A stretch of 45,740 bases of DNA from an uncultured Saprospiraceae bacterium (GTDB lineage: Bacteria > Bacteroidota > Bacteroidia > Chitinophagales > Saprospiraceae). Below, in pieces: positions 1-9,403 of this stretch (positions within the stretch are counted from its first letter, which is position 1; every line of letters begins with the position of its first letter). The translations under genes and the position numbers were made by a program. The notes beneath the pieces were generated by a model. That model did no database searches and was not told the origin of the DNA. It saw only the letters and a program-made list of their open reading frames with translations. Location: NCBI GenBank assembly GCA_937928575.1, contig CALFWW010000042.1:1-45740 (forward strand), in the 5' to 3' direction.

Positions 1-603
1 ATTGTCGGTTGCCGTTACATCCACTCCTGGTTCCGCTGCATCTGGAATCGCATCACACTCTACTGTAATATCCGCTGGCAATCCTGAAACAACTGGTGAG
101 GTAGTATCTTCAACCACTACTTCTTGAATTGCAAACGTTCCGTTTCCACATTCATCTTCAACTTCCCATCTTCTTACCAACGTATAATTATCTACACATG
201 GGCCATCGATTCTTGTTTCTGAAAATTGAACCTCGTAATCATCATCGCAATTATCCGTTGCCGTTACTACTGCTGGCTCTGGAACTTCATCGCATTCTAC
301 CACAACACTTTCTGGTACACCAACTAGCTCTGGTGAAGTCGTATCTTGTACCGTTATTTTTTGAGTAACTATTGTTTGATTACCGCAATTATCGGTTGCA
401 ATATAAATTCTGTTTAAGGTGTATGTTTCTTCACATGGACCGGCTGGTGTTTCTTGCGTCAATGTTACGGTAACATCATCATCGCAATTGTCGGTTGCCG
501 TTACATCCACTCCTGGTTCCGCTGCATCTGGAATCGCATCACACTCTACTGTAATATCCGCTGGCAATCCTGAAACAACTGGTGAGGTAGTATCTTCAAC
601 CAC
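1..603 (-). repeat. 486-bp tandem repeat inside the adhesin gene
   Basis: Bases 1-117 are identical to bases 487-603, an offset of exactly 486 bp (162 codons). The repeat unit equals two HYR-like domains of about 81 residues, so the array is a higher-order repeat of domain pairs. The identity at DNA level implies recent duplication or gene conversion, and further copies probably continue beyond the left edge. Confidence 0.85.
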
Positions 604-3348
604 AATTGATTGAACCACTTGGTTATCATTACCACAATCATCTTCTACTGTCCAAGTTCTGATTAATGTATAGTTATCTACGCATGGTCCATCTTGACGA
701 ACTTCTGTGAAATCAATTTCTACCTCATCACAATTATCTATTGCTGTTACATTTGCTGGTGCAGGAACTTCATCACATTCTACTATTACATCTGAAGGAA
801 CATTGTTAAATTCAGGAGCAGTTGTATCAATAATTGTAATGGTCTGAGATTCCGAAATATCATTATTACATTCATCAATCGCTGTCCAAGTTCTTGTAAT
901 CACATATTCATGTTCATCACAACCATTTCCTTGTGAATCAGTTTGTTCGAAAGAGATATCGACATTCCCTCCTGAATCATCAGTTGCAGAAGGATTAGCT
1001 GGGTTCGGTATGTTCTCACTACATTCTAATGTAATATCATTTGGAATTCCAGAGAAAACTGGTGCTTTGATATCACAAACATCAACTGTTTCAGTATCTG
1101 AATCATCTTCATCACCTGGGCCACCAAATTCATCATCTATAGTAGGATCATTGTTGGGATTTGTATCAGGAGTAGAATCAATATCATCAGCAGGATCACC
1201 ATTTTCATCATCAGCACCAGTAATTTCACCTCCATTTGTATAACTTCCAGTTGTCGCATCTGGATCGACAGTTACAACAATATTCAACGTAGCAGTTGAA
1301 CCTGCAGAAATTGGACCTGTAATAGAATTAGTGACTGTGTTACCTGCTCCTGATGTCCAACCGTTGTTGTCAGCATTACTTAGTGTAAACCCTGAAGGTA
1401 GATAATCGATTAAATCAATATTGGTTGCCGTGACTGTTCCTTGATTCAATAAATTGAAAGTGAAAGTGATATCATCACCTGCATTAACAGTTCCAGAAAA
1501 ATTTGTTGTTTTAATGATTGTTAAATCAAATCTTTCGACAGTAATATTTTCAATATCGTGATCATCTTCATCACCTCCTCCGCCATTGATTTCGTTGTCA
1601 ACTGAAGTATCGTTTCCGTTAAAGTCATCTAATGTGGAATCGATATCATCAACTACGGTTCCGTTTGGTGCCGTGGCGCTTGAGATTTCAGCACCGTTTT
1701 GTGACTGACCTTCATACCCATCGTCTATTGCAAATTCGATTGTAATTGTAGTACTGGATCCAGCAGCCACACTTAAGTTGGGGTTATATGTTGCTGTATT
1801 TCCACTTTGTGTCCAATTATTGTCAGTCAATGTCATCCCAGCTGGCAGATAGTCGACAACTTCAATGTTTGTAGCATCAATTGTACCTTGATTGATAATG
1901 TCTATATCGAAGACAACAGTTCTTCCAGGAAGAATAGGATTCGAAGATTGAGCTGTATTTAAAGTTTTTCTAAGTGCCAAATCAAATTCACCTGCGGCAT
2001 TAATGATTTCAAAATCAGAATCATCTTCATCACCACCTGCGTTGTTTGTTACGTCATTTACATTATTATCGTTAGTCGGATTTGAGTCGCTATTTGAATC
2101 AATGTCAGTATTTACAAAACCGTTTGGTGCAGTTGAATCTGTGATTTCCACAATTACTTCAATAGGGCCTTGTGTCATTTGAGTTAATGTAAATGTAGCA
2201 TCAATGGTAGCAGACTGCCCGGGATTAATTGTCCCTGTGAAAGTGTAAGTTGCCATATTACCCATTATGGTCCAATTTGGATCATTAGGAACTAGCCCTG
2301 AAGGAATGTAAATTTTTACTTCAATATTTGAAGCTGGAATATTTCCTTGATTGAAAACTTCTACCTCAAATGTCACATCTTCACCTGGAAAAACCTCATC
2401 GTCTTCTCCTGGAGCAAGTGTAATAATAGTTGCTAAATCGAAATACGCTATTCTAACAACCGCATTACATGAAGCTTGGTTACAGCCATCTGATGCAGTA
2501 AGCGTAACCGTATTGTTGCCAGCGTCACCAAAATCAAAAGTGGTTTGACTAATACTTAAATCAATTGCACCTCCGCAATTATCCGTAGCATCTCCACAGT
2601 AGATATCGTCAGCAGTAAGTGATACCACTTCACTTGCATTTAGTAATTGAAAACTTACATCAGCGCAACAAACTTCCGGAGCAGAATTATCTGTTACAAT
2701 AAAAGATCGTGTTTGGCTACTGGAGTTACCACAATTATCTTCAATAGTGAATTCCACTTGATAAACAGCTGCACCTCCACAATCATTTTGCACATTTAGT
2801 ATTTCGTTTGAAAAAGTAGCAGATGTACAATCATCATTACCAGTTGCACCTCCATTGGCATCCAACCAATCCTGGAAGCCATTACTATCACAACTTGCGG
2901 TTCCATTTGAAGGATAAGTTGAGAAGAATGGATCAACATTATCGACTATGAATATCTGTTGGATACAACTAGAAACATTGCTATTGATATCTTTTGCATG
3001 CCACGTTCTTTTTAAGAGCGTGGTACACTCATCAATTGCATTTTTTGCGTTATGAGGTTTAAAATTCTCACCACAATCATCTGAAATTGTGGGATATCCT
3101 GTGAAAAAAGGATCCTCCGAATCTAAACACGAGATTGTAATGTCAGGAGGACATGTGATTTCACATGCAAGGATGTTGCTTTCATTCATCTCGTTATTTT
3201 CAAGATGATCGTTAGGCAAGCTGAAACTTGTAAGGATACCGCAAATTGATAAAGTTGCAAATACCATCGCGCTTCGAAATAGAATATTTCTATTATTCCA
3301 AAGACTTCGGGTATTTTTCCAATAACCATTGGTAATTGTTTGTCTCAT
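1..3348 (-). CDS. Giant surface adhesin with DUF11-like and HYR-like repeats (partial, 3' end outside window)
   Basis: The reverse strand is open from an ATG at 3348 to the window edge, giving 1116 residues without a stop; the C-terminus is missing. A long signal peptide (hydrophobic core around residues 27-42, ending near SFSLP) leads to a Cys-containing Ig/HYR-like region (about 55-300) with motifs such as CPPDITISC. Three DUF11-type modules follow, each opening with FDL (about residues 302, 453 and 605) and closing with an Asp-rich, probably calcium-binding tail (DIDSTPDTNPNNDP, then GGPGDEDDSD). From about residue 758 on there are HYR-like repeats of about 81 residues (VECDEVP, TATDNCDD, VEDTTSPV). 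Such proteins are usually exported by the type IX system and act in adhesion or gliding; that role is family knowledge, since the sorting domain is not visible here. Nothing suggests frameshifts. Confidence 0.85.
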   Translation of the reverse strand, partial: MRQTITNGYWKNTRSLWNNRNILFRSAMVFATLSICGILTSFSLPNDHLENNEMNESNILACEITCPPDITISCLDSEDPFFTGYPTISDDCGENFKPHNAKNAIDECTTLLKRTWHAKDINSNVSSCIQQIFIVDNVDPFFSTYPSNGTASCDSNGFQDWLDANGGATGNDDCTSATFSNEILNVQNDCGGAAVYQVEFTIEDNCGNSSSQTRSFIVTDNSAPEVCCADVSFQLLNASEVVSLTADDIYCGDATDNCGGAIDLSISQTTFDFGDAGNNTVTLTASDGCNQASCNAVVRIAYFDLATIITLAPGEDDEVFPGEDVTFEVEVFNQGNIPASNIEVKIYIPSGLVPNDPNWTIMGNMATYTFTGTINPGQSATIDATFTLTQMTQGPIEVIVEITDSTAPNGFVNTDIDSNSDSNPTNDNNVNDVTNNAGGDEDDSDFEIINAAGEFDLALRKTLNTAQSSNPILPGRTVVFDIDIINQGTIDATNIEVVDYLPAGMTLTDNNWTQSGNTATYNPNLSVAAGSSTTITIEFAIDDGYEGQSQNGAEISSATAPNGTVVDDIDSTLDDFNGNDTSVDNEINGGGGDEDDHDIENITVERFDLTIIKTTNFSGTVNAGDDITFTFNLLNQGTVTATNIDLIDYLPSGFTLSNADNNGWTSGAGNTVTNSITGPISAGSTATLNIVVTVDPDATTGSYTNGGEITGADDENGDPADDIDSTPDTNPNNDPTIDDEFGGPGDEDDSDTETVDVCDIKAPVFSGIPNDITLECSENIPNPANPSATDDSGGNVDISFEQTDSQGNGCDEHEYVITRTWTAIDECNNDISESQTITIIDTTAPEFNNVPSDVIVECDEVPAPANVTAIDNCDEVEIDFTEVRQDGPCVDNYTLIRTWTVEDDCGNDNQVVQSIVVEDTTSPVVSGLPADITVECDAIPDAAEPGVDVTATDNCDDDVTVTLTQETPAGPCEETYTLNRIYIATDNCGNQTIVTQKITVQDTTSPELVGVPESVVVECDEVPEPAVVTATDNCDDDYEVQFSETRIDGPCVDNYTLVRRWEVEDECGNGTFAIQEVVVEDTTSPVVSGLPADITVECDAIPDAAEPGVDVTATDN

Positions 3349-3854
3349 AGCAACTGTTTTAAGTTTTATTAATTATTTAAAAGTCAAGTCTGTCTAAATA
3401 CAAATAGCCATAACCCTTATCATTCCTAATAAGTAGCTCATGGATTATTTAAAAGTAAAAGGGCCTATTCCTTCAAAATTCATTTCCATTTTAAAAAGGA
3501 ATAATGAGGTTTATTCTACTTTGGAAAATCTTTTAAAATTTCTGACAACAAGAAAGGTTTTTGGTAAGTTTCTGGTAAGGTTAGTTGGAATCGTTTCTAA
3601 AAATACTTAATAAAAACATATTCAACAAAAATAATTACATATGCAATAATGGTGTAATGTCTTATTATCAAACAATAATTAGACGTTTCAAAAAGATATT
3701 GCTAGTATTCATATTACTACATGTAAGGATTTAGTGACATGCGTCTAGATATTATAAAACAATTTATTTGAATGATGAATAACTTTTCTTGGAGGAAAGT
3801 GCTTTTGTGTAAACTAAATCAGGTAGAAAATAAATATCAAAACTCTTTATTCGA
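3349..3854. other. Intergenic region upstream of the adhesin gene
   Basis: About 500 bp, very AT-rich, without a convincing ORF or RNA gene. It should hold the adhesin promoter on the minus strand. One match to the Bacteroidota -7 motif TAnnTTTG (minus strand, 3633-3626, TATTTTTG) exists, but it lies far from the start and has no partner -33 motif at usual spacing, so I do not call a promoter. Confidence 0.4.
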
Positions 3855-5141
3855 TTAAGATTTTTCTGCAATTTCTGAGATCGCATGGACAAGAATGTCT
3901 AACTCGCTTTTCGTTGTGTAAATGTGAGGTGTTATTCTGACACCAGATATGTTTTCTGCACGGGTGTTGCTTGCATGAATTGCGTAGTCATTTTGTAAGA
4001 TGTTACATATTTCGATTGGTGTTCTATTTTTTATAGAGAAATTAGCGATTGCACAACTCAGATTCTTTTTTTGAGGCGTATTAATGGAGACATTCGATAT
4101 ATTTTTGACTTTATTCACCCAATAATTTTTTAAATGATGCAGTCGCTTCTGCTTTTTCTTAATTCCAATAGCTTCATGAAAGGTAATTGCCTGGTCTATT
4201 CCTTGTTCGGTTGCAAAAGATCGAGTTCCTAATGATTCAAATTTTCTGATATTACTACTTTTTGGATTATCATTAGCCAACAATGGATACACATTTTTGA
4301 TTTTCTCTTTTTTCACAAACAACATTCCAGTACCGAAAGGAGCACATAACCATTTATGCAAACTAGTACCTAAGTAATCACAATTTAAATCTTTAATACT
4401 AAAATCAAAGTGTGCAAAACTATGTGCAGCATCAACAATCGTTTCAATATTTTTCTTAGCAGCTACTTCTACAATTTCTTTTGCTGGTAAAATCTGACCT
4501 GTCCAATTAATTACGTGTGTTATGTGCACTAATTTCGTTTTGGAAGTAATCAAAGATTCATATTGCTGAACAATATCCTCATTGTTATTTTGAGGCAACT
4601 CTAATGAAACCCATTTTAAAACAATACCATCCCGCATTGCTCTTTGCTTATATGCATTGATCATATTTGGATAATCTTGTTTTGATAGAATTATCTCATC
4701 TCCTTTTTTAAGTTCCAATCCAAAAATGATGGTTTCTAGTGCTTCAGATGTATTTCTGTTTATAGCTATTTCTTCTGCAGAGCAATCTGTTAATTTCGCC
4801 AATCTTTGCCGAATGGGTTCTCTTCCTTTGTCCAAAATCCGCCACATATAGTATGATGGAATCTCATTACTCAATCGGTTGTATTTTTCAACGGCTTCTT
4901 GAACAACAATTGGTTGTGGACTCACTCCACCGTTGTTTAGATTAATCATCGTTGATGACAAACCAAAAGTATCTCTGATTTTTCTCCAAAAATTTTCATT
5001 CTCCGCAATTTCCTTGTCAGTCATCAAAGCAGTATCCTCGATTGCATCCCTCAAATTTTTAGCTACGACGGGATTTATCAGCGCCGATAGCGCAGTTATT
5101 GTGGATAATTTTTGAACAAAATCACGTCTGCTAAGTGACAT
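3855..5141 (-). CDS. Class V aminotransferase-fold PLP enzyme with Tat signal (isopenicillin N epimerase-like)
   Basis: A 428-residue PLP-dependent enzyme of the aminotransferase class V / isopenicillin N epimerase-like family. The N-terminus has a twin-arginine motif (LSRRDF, residues 3-8) followed by a hydrophobic stretch, as expected for export of a folded, cofactor-loaded protein. PLP-binding residues are visible: Asp237 and His240 in VDAAHSFAHFDF, and the Schiff-base lysine Lys263 in TSLHKWLCAPFG. NRNTSEALE (128-136) fits the phosphate-binding loop. The substrate cannot be told from sequence; cysteine desulfurase or kynureninase-like activity is possible but less likely. It is divergent from the Omp28-like gene at 5253. 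The Tat signal makes this a periplasmic PLP enzyme, which is uncommon for the superfamily. Confidence 0.85.
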   Translation of the reverse strand: MSLSRRDFVQKLSTITALSALINPVVAKNLRDAIEDTALMTDKEIAENENFWRKIRDTFGLSSTMINLNNGGVSPQPIVVQEAVEKYNRLSNEIPSYYMWRILDKGREPIRQRLAKLTDCSAEEIAINRNTSEALETIIFGLELKKGDEIILSKQDYPNMINAYKQRAMRDGIVLKWVSLELPQNNNEDIVQQYESLITSKTKLVHITHVINWTGQILPAKEIVEVAAKKNIETIVDAAHSFAHFDFSIKDLNCDYLGTSLHKWLCAPFGTGMLFVKKEKIKNVYPLLANDNPKSSNIRKFESLGTRSFATEQGIDQAITFHEAIGIKKKQKRLHHLKNYWVNKVKNISNVSINTPQKKNLSCAIANFSIKNRTPIEICNILQNDYAIHASNTRAENISGVRITPHIYTTKSELDILVHAISEIAEKS

Positions 5142-5252
5142 TAGAATCTTAATTATTGACGGTTAAAATAAATATGTAGTAAGTTAATGAAAATTACACA
5201 ATCAGAACATAAACGGGTTCAATCCGTAAACTATTCTCATAAATACCAAATA

Positions 5253-6239
5253 ATGAACAGAATCTTTTTATCTAGTCTTTTATTCGTTTTTCTATTTTCG
5301 AATTTGGATGCGCAAAGTCCAAAACGATATGTCTTTTTGGAGCATTTCACGAATACTGTTTGCGGCATCTGCGCTTCGAAGAATCCGCCTCTTTTTGATA
5401 AGATTGCAGATCATCCAAATGATATACACCATATCTCAATTCATCCACCAGTACCATATACTACTTGTGAATTTTATAATGAAAATACATTTGAAAATGA
5501 AGCACTTGCCATCCCATATGGGATTAGTGGAACTCCACAGTTATACCTATGGGGAGACTATGTTAGTAGTGGTGCGTTGTTACCGGATGCTACCCTTGAA
5601 GGGGCGTTAGGTCAAACCAGTCCAATCAATGTCTTGGTAACTGAAAGTGGTACGACACAACGTGTAATTAATGTTTCAGTTAATGCTTTTGAAAACATGC
5701 TAAATGGAAATGATTACAGATTAAATGTCGCGATGGTTGAACGGATTGTCAATTATAATGCACCGAATGGTGAAAGTGTTCATCACAACGTTTTCAGAAA
5801 ACTATTGACGGCAGTTGGTGGTGTACCATTCGAAACATTGATGACTGGAGACTCCTATAACTTTAATAGCACTTTTGAGGTGAGTACCAATTTTGATGAG
5901 AATGAAATATATGCCATTGCGTGGGTAAATATTTTTGAATCAAAAGAAGTCGTCAATAGTGGATCGTCATTAGATGTTTTGATCAATTCCAATGAAAATA
6001 AATGGAATGATGACCATGTTACTATTTTTCCAAATCCTACTAGTGATCGTTTGAACATCGATTTTGGAACTCCAAATAACTACGATATTGAAATTGTTGA
6101 CATCAAAGGTAGCATTGTAATGAGGCTAAACGGGCTTCACCATACTGCTGTCGATCTCTCTGCATTAGAAAGTGGTGTTTATTTTATTAACATTACTTCT
6201 ACAAAAGGAACCATCACCAAGAAAATTACTAAACTATAA
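5253..6239 (+). CDS. Omp28-related thioredoxin-fold protein with T9SS sorting domain
   Basis: The frame is open from an ATG at 5187, but the start at 5253 is preferred because the signal peptide begins there (MNRIFLSSLLFVFLF, cleavage near LDAQS); this gives 328 residues. The mature N-terminus reads FLEHFTNTVCGICASKNP, the thioredoxin-like opening with a CxxC motif typical of Omp28-related outer membrane proteins. The C-terminus is a type A T9SS sorting domain (FPNPTSDRLNIDF through GVYFINITS and a basic end), so the protein is secreted or surface-anchored. The exact function is unknown; a redox or thiol role at the cell surface is inference. Its stop is 10 nt before the next gene, also a thioredoxin-fold protein, suggesting a two-gene unit. 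Confidence 0.85.
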   Translation: MNRIFLSSLLFVFLFSNLDAQSPKRYVFLEHFTNTVCGICASKNPPLFDKIADHPNDIHHISIHPPVPYTTCEFYNENTFENEALAIPYGISGTPQLYLWGDYVSSGALLPDATLEGALGQTSPINVLVTESGTTQRVINVSVNAFENMLNGNDYRLNVAMVERIVNYNAPNGESVHHNVFRKLLTAVGGVPFETLMTGDSYNFNSTFEVSTNFDENEIYAIAWVNIFESKEVVNSGSSLDVLINSNENKWNDDHVTIFPNPTSDRLNIDFGTPNNYDIEIVDIKGSIVMRLNGLHHTAVDLSALESGVYFINITSTKGTITKKITKL

Positions 6240-6249
6240 CTAATTTATT

Positions 6250-6807
6250 TTGAAACACATCATTTTAATATTAAGTTTTGGGTTGTTCTTCACGACTGCA
6301 TTGATTGCACAACCCATGGGAAGTTATGGAATTAAAGGAGAGCAAGCGCCATCATTTGAAGTTGCAAAATGGATTGACGGGAATGGAAAGTCTACTGAAA
6401 TTGAATTGAGTGATTACAAAGGGAAAGTTGTATATATTCTGAATTTTCAAAGTTGGTGTCCAGGCTGTCATTCACTTGGTTTTCCAATGCTGAAATACTT
6501 GAAGAAAAAGTATGAACGTAATGACGATGTTATATTTTTAAGTATTCAAACTGTTTTTGAAGGTCAAAAAATTAATGACTTTTCAAAGTTGAGGAAGACG
6601 CAAAAAAAATACAAACTAGCTATTCCATTTGGACATGATGACGGGAGCAATACGGGGAATAAATATTCAAATGTTTTAGATAATTATAAAACTGGCGGTA
6701 CTCCTTGGCATATCATAATTGATAGAACTGGTAAAGTTGTTTTCAATGACTTTGAAATAGAAGCGAGTGATGCAGTCCGAATTATTAAGAAAGCATTGAA
6801 TGAATAA
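6250..6807 (+). CDS. TlpA-like exported redoxin (TTG start)
   Basis: A 185-residue thioredoxin-like protein of the TlpA/ResA (AhpC-TSA/redoxin) type. An in-frame TAA sits at 6241, and the first ATG lies after the signal peptide (codon 24), so the TTG at 6250 is the start that keeps the signal peptide (KHIILILSFGLFFTTALIAQ). The active-site motif is WCPGCHS around residue 74, in the usual NFQSWCPGC context, and the cis-proline loop is GGTPWHIIID. It is probably periplasmic thiol-disulfide chemistry; the partner is not known. The 10-nt gap to the Omp28-like gene suggests co-expression. Confidence 0.85.
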   Translation: MKHIILILSFGLFFTTALIAQPMGSYGIKGEQAPSFEVAKWIDGNGKSTEIELSDYKGKVVYILNFQSWCPGCHSLGFPMLKYLKKKYERNDDVIFLSIQTVFEGQKINDFSKLRKTQKKYKLAIPFGHDDGSNTGNKYSNVLDNYKTGGTPWHIIIDRTGKVVFNDFEIEASDAVRIIKKALNE

Positions 6808-6816
6808 TGTTAGGAT

Positions 6817-7830
6817 TTATCGAAGATATGCTATCACCTCTTTGATTGAACTCTTGGCAACTTCTTCTGGCAATTGTAGTCGTTCTTTTTTCTCCATATC
6901 CACTACTAAATGATTGGTTGGACCACCTCCTCCTTTTTCTTTAAAGAGAATGAATTTTCCGTTATTAAATTTAAACTTCAAGGCTGGATTGATACGAATT
7001 GGTCTTTCAAAAATATTTTTCATATTCAAATCTAAGTTTCCATTTTCATCGAAGGTCACGATTGGAATTAGGAGATCCACCTGATTTTGCCCTCTTTCAA
7101 AACCGAACAACTGAGTTTCTCCATATTCAGCAATTGAAATATTTGGGCTTCCATTTTTTTTCATATCGAAAGCAAATACACCAAAATCTACTGCGTATCC
7201 ATACAAATAATTTTGATCAAAAAACAAATTGCTAATCATCCCAGAAGTAGCATCTGCCGCTGGTCGATTGGTCGCAAATTTTGGTTTTAAATCTGAGTAT
7301 AATTTTTTGGTCGGCACTTCAAACACAGTCGCTGTCTGAAACCCACGAATACCTATCCATCCTTGCTCTTCATTGCAAGCTTCTTTGGCAAGATAATAAG
7401 GAAAATCAGCACTAACATTTATCGGAAGCGTTTGACTAAAAACAACTTCACAAGTAGCAGCCGATTTTACTTCAAAAACACGATGACTATCCCCCAAATC
7501 TTTATCTAAGGTGGATTGATTGGCACCGACAAAAGCGGTAACACCTAGTTGTGGCAATGCCAAAATATTTTCAGGAAGTGTTTTGTTATTTGTTTTGCAT
7601 TTTATAAAATTAGTTGTGATTTTCTCCTTAGGAAGGATATTTTTGGAATGCTCAAATATACCTTCAATGTTAGGCTTGTTGGGAGACTGAGGAACTATTG
7701 GATTTGACTTTTGCGGTTGCGGTGCTACATTCGAAGGTTGGTTTGCAGTAGCTGTTTCTTCTGTGCAACTTATATTTAACAATAGTAATCCGAAGATAAA
7801 AATATAAATTATGGTTAATCGATCGTTCAT
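6817..7830 (-). CDS. Lipoprotein of unknown function
   Basis: The start at 7830 is preferred over the in-frame start at 7860, because it places a short positive N-terminus before the hydrophobic core and a lipobox-like end (LLLLNISC), giving 337 residues. A Pro/Asn/Gln-rich linker follows (about residues 30-55), then a globular part rich in beta-type segments. No domain is recognised. Cysteines in the mature part (CKTNN, ATCEVVF, EACNEE) could form disulfides. It is convergent with the TlpA-like gene (9 nt between stops). Confidence 0.6.
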   Translation of the reverse strand: MNDRLTIIYIFIFGLLLLNISCTEETATANQPSNVAPQPQKSNPIVPQSPNKPNIEGIFEHSKNILPKEKITTNFIKCKTNNKTLPENILALPQLGVTAFVGANQSTLDKDLGDSHRVFEVKSAATCEVVFSQTLPINVSADFPYYLAKEACNEEQGWIGIRGFQTATVFEVPTKKLYSDLKPKFATNRPAADATSGMISNLFFDQNYLYGYAVDFGVFAFDMKKNGSPNISIAEYGETQLFGFERGQNQVDLLIPIVTFDENGNLDLNMKNIFERPIRINPALKFKFNNGKFILFKEKGGGGPTNHLVVDMEKKERLQLPEEVAKSSIKEVIAYLR

Positions 7831-7980
7831 ATAATATGTAAGATAAATTAAAGTCTGCACTTTCTAACTTTCTGAAAACATAAAAAATTAATGAAATATA
7901 AAAAGCAGCATAATTAAAGTGCCATTCGATATAATAACAAACAAACAAAAACTCAAAAAAACAGAGAGAGGTTTAATTTT

Positions 7981-8020
7981 ATTAAGCCACCCAACCCGTC
8001 CCAGGAAGCGGTGGCTTAAT
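7981..8020. repeat. Perfect 11-bp inverted repeat in a divergent intergenic region
   Basis: ATTAAGCCACC (7981-7991) and GGTGGCTTAAT (8010-8020) are perfectly complementary around an 18-nt GC-richer loop. It lies between the divergent lipoprotein gene and the HD-domain gene (gap 7831-8176), where nothing else is seen. It could be an operator, a leader hairpin for either gene or the terminator of an unrecognised small transcript; the plus-strand side is followed by a weak T-rich run. Confidence 0.6.
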
Positions 8021-8176
8021 TCTTTCTTCTTATTTATAAACACCAATCATAGCCTCGCTCAATAGCAATTCGTACACAGAGTAACATTCAAATTGGTATT
8101 CCCGTTTCACTGATTGTAATTAATTAGAATATTTTTAATATTTTACCCACAAATACACATCAGTTATATTCATTAT

Positions 8177-9403
8177 ATGGAATTGGTTAAACCGTTATTA
8201 AAAGAAGTTGAGGTTTTTGTTTCGAATTTTATTCAAACTAAAGTTCCAAGCGAATATATCTATCACAGTTTGAAACACACACAAAATGTTGTGAATGCGT
8301 GTCGGGAAATCAGTGATCGCTACGAAATATCTGAAAGTGAATTGGAAATCTTAGAGTTGGCAGCATGGTTTCATGATACTGGATATGACAAAGGTTCTTT
8401 GGATCATGAAGAGAGAAGTTGTCAATATGCTGAGGCATTTCTATCAGAAAAAAATTATGATGCCGATAAAATCCAACATGTTAAGGATTGCATCATGGCC
8501 ACCAAAGTACCACAGCAACCTACCAATTTGATTCAAGCAATTATTTCTGATGCAGATTTAAGTCATCTTGGAAAAAAATCTTATTGGAGTTCCTCAGGTT
8601 TGCTGCGACAAGAATTAACGATGGCTAAAAACATCAACATGTCAGAAGTCCAATGGGTAGATTTTGAAATTGATTTTATTGCTAAACATCAATTTCACAC
8701 ACCTGTTGCACGTGACTTATATGGTTCGAGAAAAGAGAAAAATATTCGTCAGCTGAAGAAACAGAAAATTCGTTTGCGTCCGCAGGAATTGATTGCTGCA
8801 GAAGATAGTGCTCTAAGAAAAGTGACGGACTTTGATAATTTCAATGGAAAAAAGAAAGCCAAAAATATCAAAGATTTAGATTTAGGTCGTGGTGTTGAAA
8901 CGATGTACAGAACAACTTACAGAACGCATGTCAACTTGAGTTCCATAGCAGACAATAAAGCCAACATTATGTTGAGTATTAATGCGATTATTGTTTCTAT
9001 CACCTTATCTACTTTAGTACCTAGATTTGGAGAAGACCCAAGATTTATTGTACCTACTATTATCTTACTATGTGTTTGCCTCATTGCCATTATTTTTGCA
9101 ACACTTTCTACACGTCCAAAGATTACAGAAGGTAAATTCACGAGAGAAGATATTGAGCAAAAGAAATCCAATCTTTTATTTTTCGGAAATTTCTACAATA
9201 TGAAGTTAGATGATTTTCAATGGGGAATGAAAGAGATGATTAAAGACAGTGATTTTTTGTACGGCTCTATGACCCGTGACATCTACTATCTAGGGATTGT
9301 GTTGGCAAAAAAATACAAATACCTGAGTTGGTGTTATGGTGTTTTCATGTATGGATTAATTGTAGCGGTTGTTGCATTCGGAATTGTTTTTATTGCATTT
9401 TAG
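8177..9403 (+). CDS. HD-domain phosphohydrolase fused to a Pycsar-effector-like (PycTM) membrane domain
   Basis: A protein of about 408 residues in two parts. Residues 1-200 are an HD phosphohydrolase domain: His34 (SLKHTQNVV), His66-Asp67 (AAWFHDTGYD) and an Asp in ISDADLSHLG (about 124-126) form the metal site. Residues about 243-408 match the Pycsar system effector family: the start THVNLSSIADNKANIMLSI is typical, with transmembrane segments near 263-281, 290-310 and 385-407. Known Pycsar effectors respond to cCMP or cUMP and damage the membrane. Here no adjacent nucleotide cyclase is found, so the signal source is unknown. HD-PycTM fusions occur in Bacteroidota chromosomes; the HD part may hydrolyse a nucleotide (inference). 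There is a 129-nt gap to the next gene on the same strand. Confidence 0.8.
   Translation: MELVKPLLKEVEVFVSNFIQTKVPSEYIYHSLKHTQNVVNACREISDRYEISESELEILELAAWFHDTGYDKGSLDHEERSCQYAEAFLSEKNYDADKIQHVKDCIMATKVPQQPTNLIQAIISDADLSHLGKKSYWSSSGLLRQELTMAKNINMSEVQWVDFEIDFIAKHQFHTPVARDLYGSRKEKNIRQLKKQKIRLRPQELIAAEDSALRKVTDFDNFNGKKKAKNIKDLDLGRGVETMYRTTYRTHVNLSSIADNKANIMLSINAIIVSITLSTLVPRFGEDPRFIVPTIILLCVCLIAIIFATLSTRPKITEGKFTREDIEQKKSNLLFFGNFYNMKLDDFQWGMKEMIKDSDFLYGSMTRDIYYLGIVLAKKYKYLSWCYGVFMYGLIVAVVAFGIVFIAF

Noticed and set aside
129..2548. Forward-strand ORFs within the first 3.3 kb
   Set aside because: They are shadows of the reverse-strand adhesin frame, which is open over 1116 codons with recognisable domains.
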